Source: Lachnospiraceae bacterium (GTDB lineage Bacteria; Bacillota; Clostridia; Lachnospirales; Lachnospiraceae). From it: a stretch of 19,820 bases of DNA. The position numbers were made by a program, and so were the translations under genes. The notes beneath the pieces are model-generated. The model made no database searches and was not told where the DNA came from. It worked only from the letters and a program-made list of their open reading frames with translations. Each line of letters starts with the position of its first letter. Position 1 is the stretch's first letter. Of the stretch, positions 6,891 to 14,547 are shown piece by piece. The DNA lies in NCBI GenBank assembly GCA_017476305.1, contig JAFVAA010000054.1, positions 1 to 19,820 of the forward strand, given 5' to 3'.

Positions 6891-7565
6891 ATGAGGAAGC
6901 ACAAACGAAAACGTTCCATTTTGCCGATTGTTTTAGGGATTGTGCTTTGTTCTGTGACTGTGGTCTGCATGGAACAAATTGTGCCAAAGGATGCGGATGT
7001 TTCGATGGGGTGGAATCTGATTCTTGTAAACAGGAAACATTCAATTCCGGATGATTGGGAAGTGGAACTTACAGAGTTAACGAATGGGGAAAAAGTGGAT
7101 TCCAGAATTTATCCGAAGCTACAGGAAATGTTTAATGATGCACGGGCTTCCGGGCTGGGGTTATTTGTTGCGGATGGGTATCGGACAGAAAGTGAGCAGA
7201 GGGAAATATTGGATGAAAAAATCCGGGAATATGAAAATGATGGACACTCAAGATATGAGGCGAAGAAACTTGCAAAGCAGTGGGTGGCTGTTCCTGGAAC
7301 AAGCGAACATCAGCTTGGTATTTCAGTTGATATCAACGCTGACACCTCAATCAGTTCTGGTGAAACAGTGTACAAATGGCTTGCAGAAAACAGCTATAAA
7401 TATGGTTTCATAAATCGTTATCCAGCAGACAAAACAGAAATAACAGGTACAATATATGAACCATGGCATTACAGGTATGTGGGTGAGCAGGCGGCAATGG
7501 AAATATATTCTCAGGGACTCTGCTTAGAGGAGTATTTGGAACAAATATCAAAATATAAAAATTAG
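6891..7565 (+). CDS. VanY-like D-alanyl-D-alanine carboxypeptidase (M15B), membrane-anchored
   Basis: Predicts 224 residues, start set by AGGAGG. A basic N-terminus and one hydrophobic segment (residues 9-27) anchor it with the catalytic domain outside. The M15/VanY zinc site is complete: SEHQLGISVD gives His140 and Asp147, and EPWHYRYVG gives the catalytic Glu190 and His193. The DGYRT motif (95-99) lines the substrate site. The enzyme would trim the terminal D-Ala from peptidoglycan stem peptides, lowering the D-Ala-D-Ala target of glycopeptides. It is the first gene of an operon with the ABC exporter genes. Without vanHAX-type genes nearby, this is not a glycopeptide-resistance operon in the usual sense. 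Confidence 0.88.
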   Translation: MRKHKRKRSILPIVLGIVLCSVTVVCMEQIVPKDADVSMGWNLILVNRKHSIPDDWEVELTELTNGEKVDSRIYPKLQEMFNDARASGLGLFVADGYRTESEQREILDEKIREYENDGHSRYEAKKLAKQWVAVPGTSEHQLGISVDINADTSISSGETVYKWLAENSYKYGFINRYPADKTEITGTIYEPWHYRYVGEQAAMEIYSQGLCLEEYLEQISKYKN

Positions 7566-7582
7566 TGCGGAGGTGAAGAAAA

Positions 7583-8326
7583 ATGGCACAATATCAAAAA
7601 AAGATCAGGGAGTATAAGAAATTGATACAGACTCAATATGTCCGGGAAACTTCGGTTCAAAAGGTGGTCGAACAGTGTGAGGCTGTGATGGCAGAGAGGG
7701 GAAATGACAGGATATCCTATTTTGAATTTCTTTATGAACAGAACCGGTATATTGAAAAAAAATGGTGGCTGCTGCAGGGGTGTGTACTGCTGTTTCTCTG
7801 GTATCTGCTATGGGATAACGGAATGGAAGGAAATGTGGAACGGATGATCGGGAGCCTTGCCGCAGTATTTGCAATACTGATCATTCCGGAGATATGGAAG
7901 AACCGCAGATATTCTTCGATTGCGGTGGAAAAAGCATCCTATTATTCCCTGAGGGACATCTGTGCCGCAAGAATTTTACTATTTGCGGCTGTGGACATGG
8001 TTATGGTCAGCGTGTTTTTCGCGATCACACTGTATACCGTCCGTATCGCGACATACCGATTGGCAGTTGATTTTCTGATTCCGTTTCTTGTGTCCTGTTC
8101 TATCTGCTTTCGGCTGCTTTGCAGCAGGCGGAAAGGAATGGAATATGTGACATTCGTCCTGTGTGGGATATGGAGCGTGATCTGGCTGGCAGTGGTGGCA
8201 AAGGATAATGTTTATGGCAGGGTTGCAGGAGTGGTCTGGATCGGACTGATTCTGTTATCCTTTGTATATTTGCTCTTTTGTATCCGAAAATCACTATCGG
8301 ATTGTGAAATGGTATGGGAGGTTTAG
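7583..8326 (+). CDS. Multi-pass membrane protein of the ABC/ECF cassette (unknown function)
   Basis: Predicts 247 residues with GGAGGTG upstream. A charged cytoplasmic N-terminal domain (1-58, ending NRYIEKKWW) precedes about six membrane segments (near 60-76, 86-103, 128-150, 158-174, 186-204, 212-232). I do not recognise a named family. It starts 17 bases after vanY and ends 1 base before the first permease, so it belongs to the same operon. Two roles are plausible: an anti-sigma-like sensor, through the soluble N-terminus, or an accessory subunit of the exporter. The sequence does not decide between them. Confidence 0.72.
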   Translation: MAQYQKKIREYKKLIQTQYVRETSVQKVVEQCEAVMAERGNDRISYFEFLYEQNRYIEKKWWLLQGCVLLFLWYLLWDNGMEGNVERMIGSLAAVFAILIIPEIWKNRRYSSIAVEKASYYSLRDICAARILLFAAVDMVMVSVFFAITLYTVRIATYRLAVDFLIPFLVSCSICFRLLCSRRKGMEYVTFVLCGIWSVIWLAVVAKDNVYGRVAGVVWIGLILLSFVYLLFCIRKSLSDCEMVWEV

Positions 8327-8327
8327 G

Positions 8328-9602
8328 ATGATGTTGAAATGTGAGTTGAAGAAGTTCTTTTCCAAAATGACAAATAAACTGATACTGGCTGTCCTGCTCC
8401 TTGTATCAGTGATCATAAGTTTTTTGGCGGTTGACAGTATGAACTATTCCGATACGGGTGAGGAATTTGCATCCGGAACTGGCAGGATTACTGTAGGGCG
8501 GAGTCGCACGTCAGACAAGAATAAGTGGAAAGGGAGGCTGACACCGAAAAAAATTGCCGATGCAGTGGGAAACTATCATAAACTGGAAAAAGCGGATTCG
8601 GAAAGCGTATGGAGTGACCGATCCGTAAAAGAGGAGCCGCTGTATTTGGATATTCTGTATTTTGCAGCGAATATCTATCAGACAGAATCTGATGTGGTGC
8701 ATGCAGATTTGGATCGATTGGCGGAGGAAGACATTGAGCATATATATGATACTTATGCTGACAATCTGCAGAAGGTGGCGAAGGAATATGGAGAAACTCC
8801 GGAACAGGAGAAACTTCTGAGAGAGCAGTATGGGAAGATTGAAATTCCTGTTACTTATGAGGCATACGATTCATGGAAGACAATGGCAACATATGCAGAA
8901 ATGTATATCCTTATTTTGGTTGTTGTCATTGGATTTCTGGCGGCGGAAATTTTGGGTGAAGAGTTCCGGAATCATACAGAACAGGTGTTTTTCACTGCAA
9001 AATACGGACGGTCAAAAGCGGTAAGAAATAAAATTATAACAGGAATACTCACGACGACCATTGTTTACTGGGTGGGGATTGGAATTTTGTCGCTGATCTC
9101 ATTTGGAATGATGGGAGTGAGTGGCTATGATACCCCGTACCAGATGGAAGATCCTTATAATATGTATATTGTGACACAGGGGCAGTATTATCTTTTGATT
9201 GTAGTATGCGGCTATATTGCAAGCCTCTTGTCGGCATCCATAACGATGCTTATCACTAGCAAGATGCATACGGAAAAAATAGCAGTCTTCATACCGATTA
9301 TTATGTACTGGGTGCCGCTTATTATGGGGAACCGGCTTAGCACTATGACAAAGGTATTCTATTTTCTGACCAGTGCGCTTGTAAATATTGATAAAGGAAT
9401 CAATTACATGACTTTTTTTCAAATGGGAAATGTGGTTATCCGCCTGATTCCGTTTGTAATGGTATTGTATGCGGCAGTATTTTTAATACTTTTGCCGTAT
9501 GTATACAGGAGCTATTTGGGATACGATTCTGCAAAGCACTCCCACAGGGAATCACGAAAGCGGTGCAGAATGGAACGTAAGCTGGAAGAAAGAAGTATTT
9601 GA
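8328..9602 (+). CDS. ABC transporter permease, copy 1 (ABC-2-like with large extracytoplasmic domain)
   Basis: Predicts 424 residues from the ATG at 8328 (GGGAGG upstream; a second ATG follows at once). After one membrane helix (about 15-35) comes an extracytoplasmic domain of about 165 residues containing KWKGRLTPKKIA, and TPEQEKLLREQYG near its end. Five further helices follow in the C-terminal half, with the cytoplasmic loop FFTAKYGRSKAVRNKI. This resembles ABC-2-type exporters with an external domain used for peptide or lipid drugs. It is clearly paralogous to the permease at 10490-11722, and the two flank the ATPase, so they probably form a heterodimeric membrane part. Confidence 0.85.
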   Translation: MMLKCELKKFFSKMTNKLILAVLLLVSVIISFLAVDSMNYSDTGEEFASGTGRITVGRSRTSDKNKWKGRLTPKKIADAVGNYHKLEKADSESVWSDRSVKEEPLYLDILYFAANIYQTESDVVHADLDRLAEEDIEHIYDTYADNLQKVAKEYGETPEQEKLLREQYGKIEIPVTYEAYDSWKTMATYAEMYILILVVVIGFLAAEILGEEFRNHTEQVFFTAKYGRSKAVRNKIITGILTTTIVYWVGIGILSLISFGMMGVSGYDTPYQMEDPYNMYIVTQGQYYLLIVVCGYIASLLSASITMLITSKMHTEKIAVFIPIIMYWVPLIMGNRLSTMTKVFYFLTSALVNIDKGINYMTFFQMGNVVIRLIPFVMVLYAAVFLILLPYVYRSYLGYDSAKHSHRESRKRCRMERKLEERSI

Positions 9603-9621
9603 TTTTGGGAGGTATAGAGAG

Positions 9622-10509
9622 ATGGAATTAAGATTTAAAAATGTGTCAAAAAAATATGGTGAGGTGTTTGCGGTAAATGACGTTTCTTATTCAATGGAAA
9701 CGGGCGTGTATGGACTTTTGGGTGTAAATGGCGCAGGAAAGACGACACTGATGACAATGCTGTGTGCAGTGACACGTCCGACCACCGGAGAAATCACATG
9801 GGACGGAAATGACATTTTCAAACTTGGGGAACGGTATCGTGATCTGCTGGGGTATCTGCCACAGAATTTTGGATTTTATCCGGATCTTTCCGTTTCCGAT
9901 TATATGATGTACATTGCGTCAATCAAAGGCATTCGTCCGGCTGCCGCAAAGAAAAGGTTGAAAGAACTGTTAGAAATGGTCGGGCTTTCAAAATATAGAG
10001 ATCGCAAGATGAAAGCGCTGTCCGGAGGTATGGCAAGGCGTGTTGGAATTGCACAGGCAATGCTGAATGATCCCAAAATCCTGGTGTTGGACGAGCCGAC
10101 GGCAGGGCTTGATCCCAGTGAAAGGATTCGTTTCCGTAATCTGATCAGTGAGCTGGCGGCAGACCGTCTGGTACTGCTCTCCACCCATATTGTATCGGAT
10201 GTGGAATTTATTGCAGAACAGATCATATTGATGAAGGCTGGGAAATTCTTTTTTACCGGAACCTCTGATGAGTTGATAGCCGGAATGGAAGCAGATGTAT
10301 GGAACTGTAAGGTTTTCGGAAACAAAGTAAATGAGTATATGCAGAAATATCCGGTGGGAAATGTGAAGCATGTATCAGGCGGTGTGGAACTGCGGATTCT
10401 GTCAAAGACCCCACCGTCTGAAAACGCAGTTAGAGAAGTGCCTGCACTGGAAGATGCATTTCTGCTTTATTTTGGAGAAAAGGCAGGTGATGAAGATGCT
10501 GAAATTTGA
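9622..10509 (+). CDS. ABC transporter ATP-binding protein
   Basis: Predicts 295 residues from the ATG at 9622 (TTGGGAGG upstream). It shows Walker A GVNGAGKTT (34-42), the Q-loop LPQNFGF, the signature LSGGMARRVGIAQ, Walker B ILVLDEPTAGLD and the switch His in STHIVSD. The C-terminal about 80 residues, after FTGTSDELI, are a family-specific extension. It would power export together with the two flanking permeases. Its 3' end overlaps the start of the second permease by 20 bases, indicating translational coupling. The family resembles bacitracin/lantibiotic-type exporters, but the substrate cannot be assigned. Confidence 0.93.
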   Translation: MELRFKNVSKKYGEVFAVNDVSYSMETGVYGLLGVNGAGKTTLMTMLCAVTRPTTGEITWDGNDIFKLGERYRDLLGYLPQNFGFYPDLSVSDYMMYIASIKGIRPAAAKKRLKELLEMVGLSKYRDRKMKALSGGMARRVGIAQAMLNDPKILVLDEPTAGLDPSERIRFRNLISELAADRLVLLSTHIVSDVEFIAEQIILMKAGKFFFTGTSDELIAGMEADVWNCKVFGNKVNEYMQKYPVGNVKHVSGGVELRILSKTPPSENAVREVPALEDAFLLYFGEKAGDEDAEI

Positions 10510-11722
10510 AATGAAGAAGTTCTTCTTGAAAATGACCACGAAGGTGATACTGACTGCCTTCCTTCTGGTAATAGTGATATTATGTTTTATGGCGGTTGAC
10601 AGTGTGCACTATACGGATACAGATGGAAATGAGCTTACCGGAATCAGCAGGGCTGCTGCCGGGCGCAGACTAGCGGCGGATGAGAATAAGTGGAAAGGGG
10701 AGCTGACACCGGAAAAGATTACCGAAATAGCGGAAAGTTATCATGAACTGATGCAGCAGTATCAGGGAGACTATCCGGCGGTGGAATATGGGAGAACGGT
10801 GCAGTCGTATTGGGAGATTTTATATTTTGCATCTGAAATGTTCACACCGGATTATATTAGAGCCCTTGAAGATATGGATCGGGTAGCGGAGAAAGATATT
10901 GCTCATATATATGGTGCCTATACCGACAATCTTAAGAATATGGCACAGGAATACGGGACAACACCGGAACAGGAGAAGTTTCTGGAGGAGCAGTATGGGC
11001 AGATTCAAATTCCGGTCACTTACAAGGCATTTGATTCGTGGGATACCATGGCAACGCATGCAGAAATGTATATCCTTATTTCGGTGATCGTCATTGGATT
11101 TCTGGCAGCAGGAATCTTTGATGAAGAGTTCCGGAATCATGCGGAACTTGTGTTCTTTACTGCAAAATATGGACGGTCAAAAGCGGTCATAAATAAAATC
11201 GCAGCAGGAGTGATCACGACTACGATCATTTACTGGGCAGGAATCGGTATTTTGTCGTTGATTTCATTTGGAATTATTGGGTGGAGCGGTTTTAATACGC
11301 CATATCAGATTACGGCTCCTTACAGTTTTTATGTTATAACACAGGGACAGCGTTATTTTTTGACCATGGTATGCGGTTATATTGCCAGTCTGTTATCGGC
11401 ATCCGTAACGATGTTTATCACAGCAAAGATGCATACGCTAAAAGCGGCAGTTGTTATACCGTTTTTCATGTATCATGTGCTGATATTTATCGGCAGACCA
11501 CTTTCAGAGGTTACGAGTCTGTCCTGCTTTACGCCGAATGTACTGATAGAGATTGACAGACAACTGCGGCACCCGCATATTTTCCAGATCGGAAATGTTG
11601 TGTTCCGGCAGGTTCCGTTCGTGATGGTGCTGTATGCTATAGTGTCTATCATACTTTTGCCGTTTATATTCAGGAGTTATTCCGGATACGATTCTGCAAA
11701 GAACTTGCGAAGGAAGTCATGA
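10490..11722 (+). CDS. ABC transporter permease, copy 2 (paralog of copy 1)
   Basis: Predicts 410 residues from the ATG at 10490 (AAGGCAGG upstream; the ATG at 10496 is also possible). It has the same plan as the first permease: one N-terminal helix, an external domain (KWKGELTPEKITEI, then TPEQEKFLEEQYG), then five helices with FFTAKYGRSKAV. By eye well over half of aligned residues match copy 1, and short stretches are near-identical even in DNA, as at 8896-8945 and 11060-11109. The two copies arose by duplication around the ATPase. Differences cluster in the external domain, which may reflect distinct substrate contacts. Confidence 0.85.
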   Translation: MKMLKFEMKKFFLKMTTKVILTAFLLVIVILCFMAVDSVHYTDTDGNELTGISRAAAGRRLAADENKWKGELTPEKITEIAESYHELMQQYQGDYPAVEYGRTVQSYWEILYFASEMFTPDYIRALEDMDRVAEKDIAHIYGAYTDNLKNMAQEYGTTPEQEKFLEEQYGQIQIPVTYKAFDSWDTMATHAEMYILISVIVIGFLAAGIFDEEFRNHAELVFFTAKYGRSKAVINKIAAGVITTTIIYWAGIGILSLISFGIIGWSGFNTPYQITAPYSFYVITQGQRYFLTMVCGYIASLLSASVTMFITAKMHTLKAAVVIPFFMYHVLIFIGRPLSEVTSLSCFTPNVLIEIDRQLRHPHIFQIGNVVFRQVPFVMVLYAIVSIILLPFIFRSYSGYDSAKNLRRKS

Positions 11723-11964
11723 AAGCACAGCAGTGTCAACCATAAGTAAAAAGTGACATAAAAAAGAGGAATTTCACATGGCTTGAGTGCAAATTGGGCT
11801 TCCTGTTGTCGTTTCTATTAGAACTACACGATTTTTGTTTGCTCTTATAATTTTGTTGTACCACATAGGTTATGTTCATTTTGAAAGCGATGTAAAGAAT
11901 TTAGTAACGTCCATAATACACTGTATTATGGACGTTACTATTTTACGGTATTATTGACAATCAT
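11723..11964. other. Convergent intergenic region
   Basis: No ORF of note. Apart from the long inverted repeat at 11902-11940 the sequence is AT-rich and unremarkable. It separates the plus-strand ABC operon from the minus-strand mob operon. Confidence 0.5.
11902..11940. terminator. Perfect 18-bp inverted repeat, probable bidirectional terminator
   Basis: TAGTAACGTCCATAATAC (11902-11919) is the exact reverse complement of 11923-11940, with loop ACT. Short GTAAA/TTTAC arms (11892-11896 and 11942-11946) extend it beyond small mismatches. It lies between convergent operons where a two-way terminator is expected, although there is no strong T-run and the stem is unusually long. Confidence 0.55.
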
Positions 11965-13005
11965 CTAATAATATCCCCGATTCTTTTTACACCCTCTGAT
12001 ATAATGTCTGAACCCACAATATACCAGATGGATAAGACAATTAAAGAGAATGAGATTTATTGAAAACAATTCATTTAATTCCTCTCCCAATACCACACTC
12101 ACCGCCAGAACAATAAACGCTGTCCATAGGGAAATGGTATCAGCAATCTCTGCCTTGTACCATTTGATAAATTTCTTTCCGGCAAAATAGAACAATAACA
12201 AGGGAACTCCCAACATAAAAGCAACCGCAATGACATATAAAACATAATAGACAATCCCTGCAACAGTCGGCTGGGTTATTGTGTTACTGAAATTTCCCAT
12301 CCATTCACCAGCCTTACCTGCATATTCCAAACAGAATGATATTATGTTGGCAAATCCGATAAAGAATCCTGCAAAATCATTTCGGAACACATCTGACTTC
12401 AAAGCTGACAGAAGTGTGAACATGATACCATACATCGTTGTTCCCCATAGCTGACCTTCGTGGGCAGCAACTCTTGCATGATACCCTGCTCTTAATTCTT
12501 TGGATTTTTTTGAATACAGCCTGTCATAATGCTTTCTTGTTTTCTCGCTCATGATCTCTGCCTCTTTTCTGATATGCTCACTCTCATTAGCAAGCATATC
12601 ATCAAGTTTTGCCTGATGTGCTTTCACTTTCTTTTCTGTCTCCATAAGCTCCATTGCCTGTCTGCCGAGTTTCTGCTTTTCATTATCGACCTCTTTATGT
12701 GCCTGTTTAACGACTGATTCCGTTTCTTTTATGAGCCTGCTGTTTTCTGCTTTCAGCCTCTCGTTGTCTTTTAGTATCAAATCTGCGCCGTTCAGCCTCC
12801 CGATCCATTCGTTCAAACTCACTATCTCGTCTGCCTGTTCTTGAATCTTGTTCTTTAAGATTGATACTGTCGAGGAAGGCACTGATGTCGTCAACTGCTG
12901 ACGTAAGTCCGTTATCTGCTGTTGCAGAACCTTGTTCTCGTCCTCCAGTTCCGTCACCATATCGATCAGCTCGTCTTCTCTCTCTGAGTTTCTGTATCCG
13001 TTCAT
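11965..13005 (-). CDS. DUF6040-like coiled-coil membrane protein of the mob operon
   Basis: Predicts 346 residues from the ATG at 13005; a GTG at 13014 is in frame but only one base from the AAGGAG site, whereas the ATG is 10 bases away. Residues 10-180 are a continuous coiled coil. The C-terminal half holds about five membrane segments (near 190-210, 215-235, 250-283, 292-312, 317-336). It resembles DUF6040 proteins found downstream of MobA/MobL genes in Clostridia, whose function is unknown. A membrane protein with a long cytoplasmic coil encoded with a relaxase may help dock the relaxosome at a helper pore; this is inference. Its first 299 bases overlap the relaxase gene in another frame. 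Confidence 0.75.
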   Translation of the reverse strand: MNGYRNSEREDELIDMVTELEDENKVLQQQITDLRQQLTTSVPSSTVSILKNKIQEQADEIVSLNEWIGRLNGADLILKDNERLKAENSRLIKETESVVKQAHKEVDNEKQKLGRQAMELMETEKKVKAHQAKLDDMLANESEHIRKEAEIMSEKTRKHYDRLYSKKSKELRAGYHARVAAHEGQLWGTTMYGIMFTLLSALKSDVFRNDFAGFFIGFANIISFCLEYAGKAGEWMGNFSNTITQPTVAGIVYYVLYVIAVAFMLGVPLLLFYFAGKKFIKWYKAEIADTISLWTAFIVLAVSVVLGEELNELFSINLILFNCLIHLVYCGFRHYIRGCKKNRGYY

Positions 13006-14356
13006 CCCGTTCACGCTCCTTTTCCCTTTTTATTTTTATAAGTTCTTCAAGCTGTCTATCTGTGTCTGCAATCTTTGATTCTGTGTTCCCGATGATGTGA
13101 GCAGACTGTTCAATCGATGGTTTTCTGCTGCTAAGTCCTCGTTTAAGCTCAAGGATTCGTCCAGTTCTTCCTTCGTCTGCGAAAGCCTCTTGTTCGCGGC
13201 GTAAAGCTCCAGTCGATACTGCTTGGCTGTTTCCTGCTCCCGCATAGTCTGTTCCCTGCTGTCCGATAGCTCCTGCGTCAGCGTTGAAAGTCTTTGTTCC
13301 AGTCCGTCTATCTCGTTCTGCTGTTCTTCCAACATCCGTACCATTTCGTCCTGCTTTTTCAGCATTTCCAAAATGTCTTTCAATGTCTGTATATCTTGCA
13401 TAAATCTCCCTCGCTTTCTCGATGATAAATGCCGTAAGCTCCGCAAAAGTCTGCTTTAACTTCCGGCGGAGTGTGTTGCGCTCCTTAATGCCTCTGTTGA
13501 TTTCACATCTGTCGGATATGTCCCCACGCTGTTCCATCTGCCTTGCCGTCACGCCCTCATGTATGGTCGGCTCGATATCAAGCCCCTGCCTTTCATAAGA
13601 ACGGTGGTCGATCTGCCTGTCGGGTTCAAGATAACGGTTGCAGTGTTCCGCCCATGACTTTCTCCATTCCTCTGCTTTGGAATGGTCGTTCCAGTCATTA
13701 GCGGGAATGGATATCCGTTCCCACAGGTATTCCGTTCCTTTGCCTTTCCGTTCCCTCGTTTTCTGATTCCCGTTTTCATCAAGGGCGGGAATGCGGAACC
13801 GGGATGTATGCTCCCTGTCTTTTGGATTGTATGAAGGCAGTGCCGGATCATAAATTGGTTTGCCCTTATCATCTCTTGCATTGGCAAAAACGGATCTCTG
13901 TTTGGTAGTCCATTTCTCATTTTTATCAATCGCCCGGACGGAGAGCATGATATGTGCGTGTGGATTGCCGTCGCCTTTATCGTGCAAAGCCCAGTCGGCG
14001 ATCATTCCCTTTGATGTGAAATTATCATGGATATAGTTCCTTACACATTCAATCTGCTGTGTCCTTGTAAGCTCACTTGGAAGTGCAGCCTCGACTTCCC
14101 TTGCAAGCTGTGCATCTGATCGTTTTTCAACTTTCTGTACTTCGTTCCATAAAGTCTGGCGGTCATGGTAACGGTCGGGAGCATTTGCCGGAAGCAGAAT
14201 CTCGGACATCACAACCCCGCCTTTACGGGTGAAATCGTGAGTGATTCCCGTTTCTTCGTTCAACAGCTTTTCTCCCGAACGGTAAGCGGCAGATGCAACC
14301 GCCGACCTCCCGCCTGAACGTCCAATGAGCTTTATGGAACAGTGGTAGATCGCCAT
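12707..14356 (-). CDS. mobA: MobA/MobL relaxase (MobQ type), module 2
   Basis: Predicts 549 residues from the ATG at 14356 (GGGGGA 8 bases upstream), where the family sequence MAIYHCSIK begins; the longer frame to 14458 would run into oriT. It shows Tyr25 in ASAAYRSG, the KGGVVMSEI stretch, and His125 with the pair His133/His135 in NPHAHIML, so the nicking centre is complete. An insertion around 150-200 distinguishes it from the module 1 relaxase. The last about 230 codons are read in a second frame as well: they also encode a coiled-coil protein and the start of the DUF6040-like protein. That segment of MobA is low-complexity, Arg/Glu/Gly-rich and probably disordered. Confidence 0.9.
   Translation of the reverse strand: MAIYHCSIKLIGRSGGRSAVASAAYRSGEKLLNEETGITHDFTRKGGVVMSEILLPANAPDRYHDRQTLWNEVQKVEKRSDAQLAREVEAALPSELTRTQQIECVRNYIHDNFTSKGMIADWALHDKGDGNPHAHIMLSVRAIDKNEKWTTKQRSVFANARDDKGKPIYDPALPSYNPKDREHTSRFRIPALDENGNQKTRERKGKGTEYLWERISIPANDWNDHSKAEEWRKSWAEHCNRYLEPDRQIDHRSYERQGLDIEPTIHEGVTARQMEQRGDISDRCEINRGIKERNTLRRKLKQTFAELTAFIIEKAREIYARYTDIERHFGNAEKAGRNGTDVGRTAERDRRTGTKTFNADAGAIGQQGTDYAGAGNSQAVSTGALRREQEAFADEGRTGRILELKRGLSSRKPSIEQSAHIIGNTESKIADTDRQLEELIKIKREKERERDERIQKLRERRRADRYGDGTGGREQGSATADNGLTSAVDDISAFLDSINLKEQDSRTGRRDSEFERMDREAERRRFDTKRQREAESRKQQAHKRNGISR
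13036..13401 (-). CDS. Nested coiled-coil protein encoded inside mobA
   Basis: Predicts 121 residues from the ATG at 13401, with AGGGAGA just upstream, entirely inside the relaxase gene and shifted one base downstream of its frame. The product is an almost uninterrupted coiled coil with clear heptads (LKDILEMLKKQDEMVRMLEE; LSLNEDLAAENHRLNSLL). It ends 30 bases before the start of the DUF6040-like gene, which uses the same frame. Such a clean heptad pattern is unlikely in a non-coding frame. RSF1010 also encodes an accessory mobilization protein (MobB) within mobA in another frame, so there is precedent. Function is unknown; a relaxosome accessory role is likely. Confidence 0.62.
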   Translation of the reverse strand: MQDIQTLKDILEMLKKQDEMVRMLEEQQNEIDGLEQRLSTLTQELSDSREQTMREQETAKQYRLELYAANKRLSQTKEELDESLSLNEDLAAENHRLNSLLTSSGTQNQRLQTQIDSLKNL

Positions 14357-14427
14357 CGTACATTCCCCCAATCTGCATGGAATAAAATTGCTTACATTGC
14401 ACGCTTGAAGTGCATAAAAGGGGTGCA

Positions 14428-14515
14428 GGGGCGAAGCCCCGCCCCTCGGAGAGCGCACTAACGGAGCATAGCGTAGTGGTATATATGGGCTCCGCCCATA
14501 TATAAGTGCGCCCTT
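14428..14515 (+). other. oriT: oriT of mobilization module 2 (RSF1010/MobQ-type nic region)
   Basis: An 11-bp perfect hairpin (14480-14490 with 14494-14504, loop TCC) abuts AGTGCGCCCTT at 14505-14515, the RSF1010-type nic motif (preceded by A, giving AAGTGCGCCCT); nicking is expected near 14510/14511. As in module 1, an outer inverted repeat GCGCACT (14453-14459) with AGTGCGC (14505-14511) encloses it. A GGGGC-GAA-GCCCC hairpin lies at 14428-14440. Here the nic strand is opposite to the relaxase gene, and the origin lies between DUF3847 and mobA. Confidence 0.75.
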
Positions 14516-14526
14516 CCCGATGTGAA

Positions 14527-14547
14527 GGGAATGGCAAAGTCATTCCC
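14527..14547. repeat. Hairpin at the end of the minus-strand DUF3847 gene
   Basis: GGGAATG (14527-14533) pairs with CATTCCC (14541-14547) around a 7-base loop and overlaps the DUF3847 stop codon. There is no T-run. The stem sequence is the same as the top of the module 1 oriT hairpin, so it may belong to the origin region. Confidence 0.4.

Noticed and set aside
6891..7565. Calling a full vancomycin-resistance operon from VanY and VanZ
   Set aside because: No ligase, dehydrogenase, VanX-type dipeptidase or VanRS regulators are present; VanY- and VanZ-like proteins occur widely without such operons.
9499..9621. Extended start for the ABC ATPase upstream of 9622
   Set aside because: The extension overlaps the permease gene, has no homology to ATPases, and GGGAGG lies just before 9622.
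14356..14458. Longer N-terminus for the second relaxase
   Set aside because: It would overlap oriT, lacks a ribosome site and is not related to the family, which begins MAIYH.
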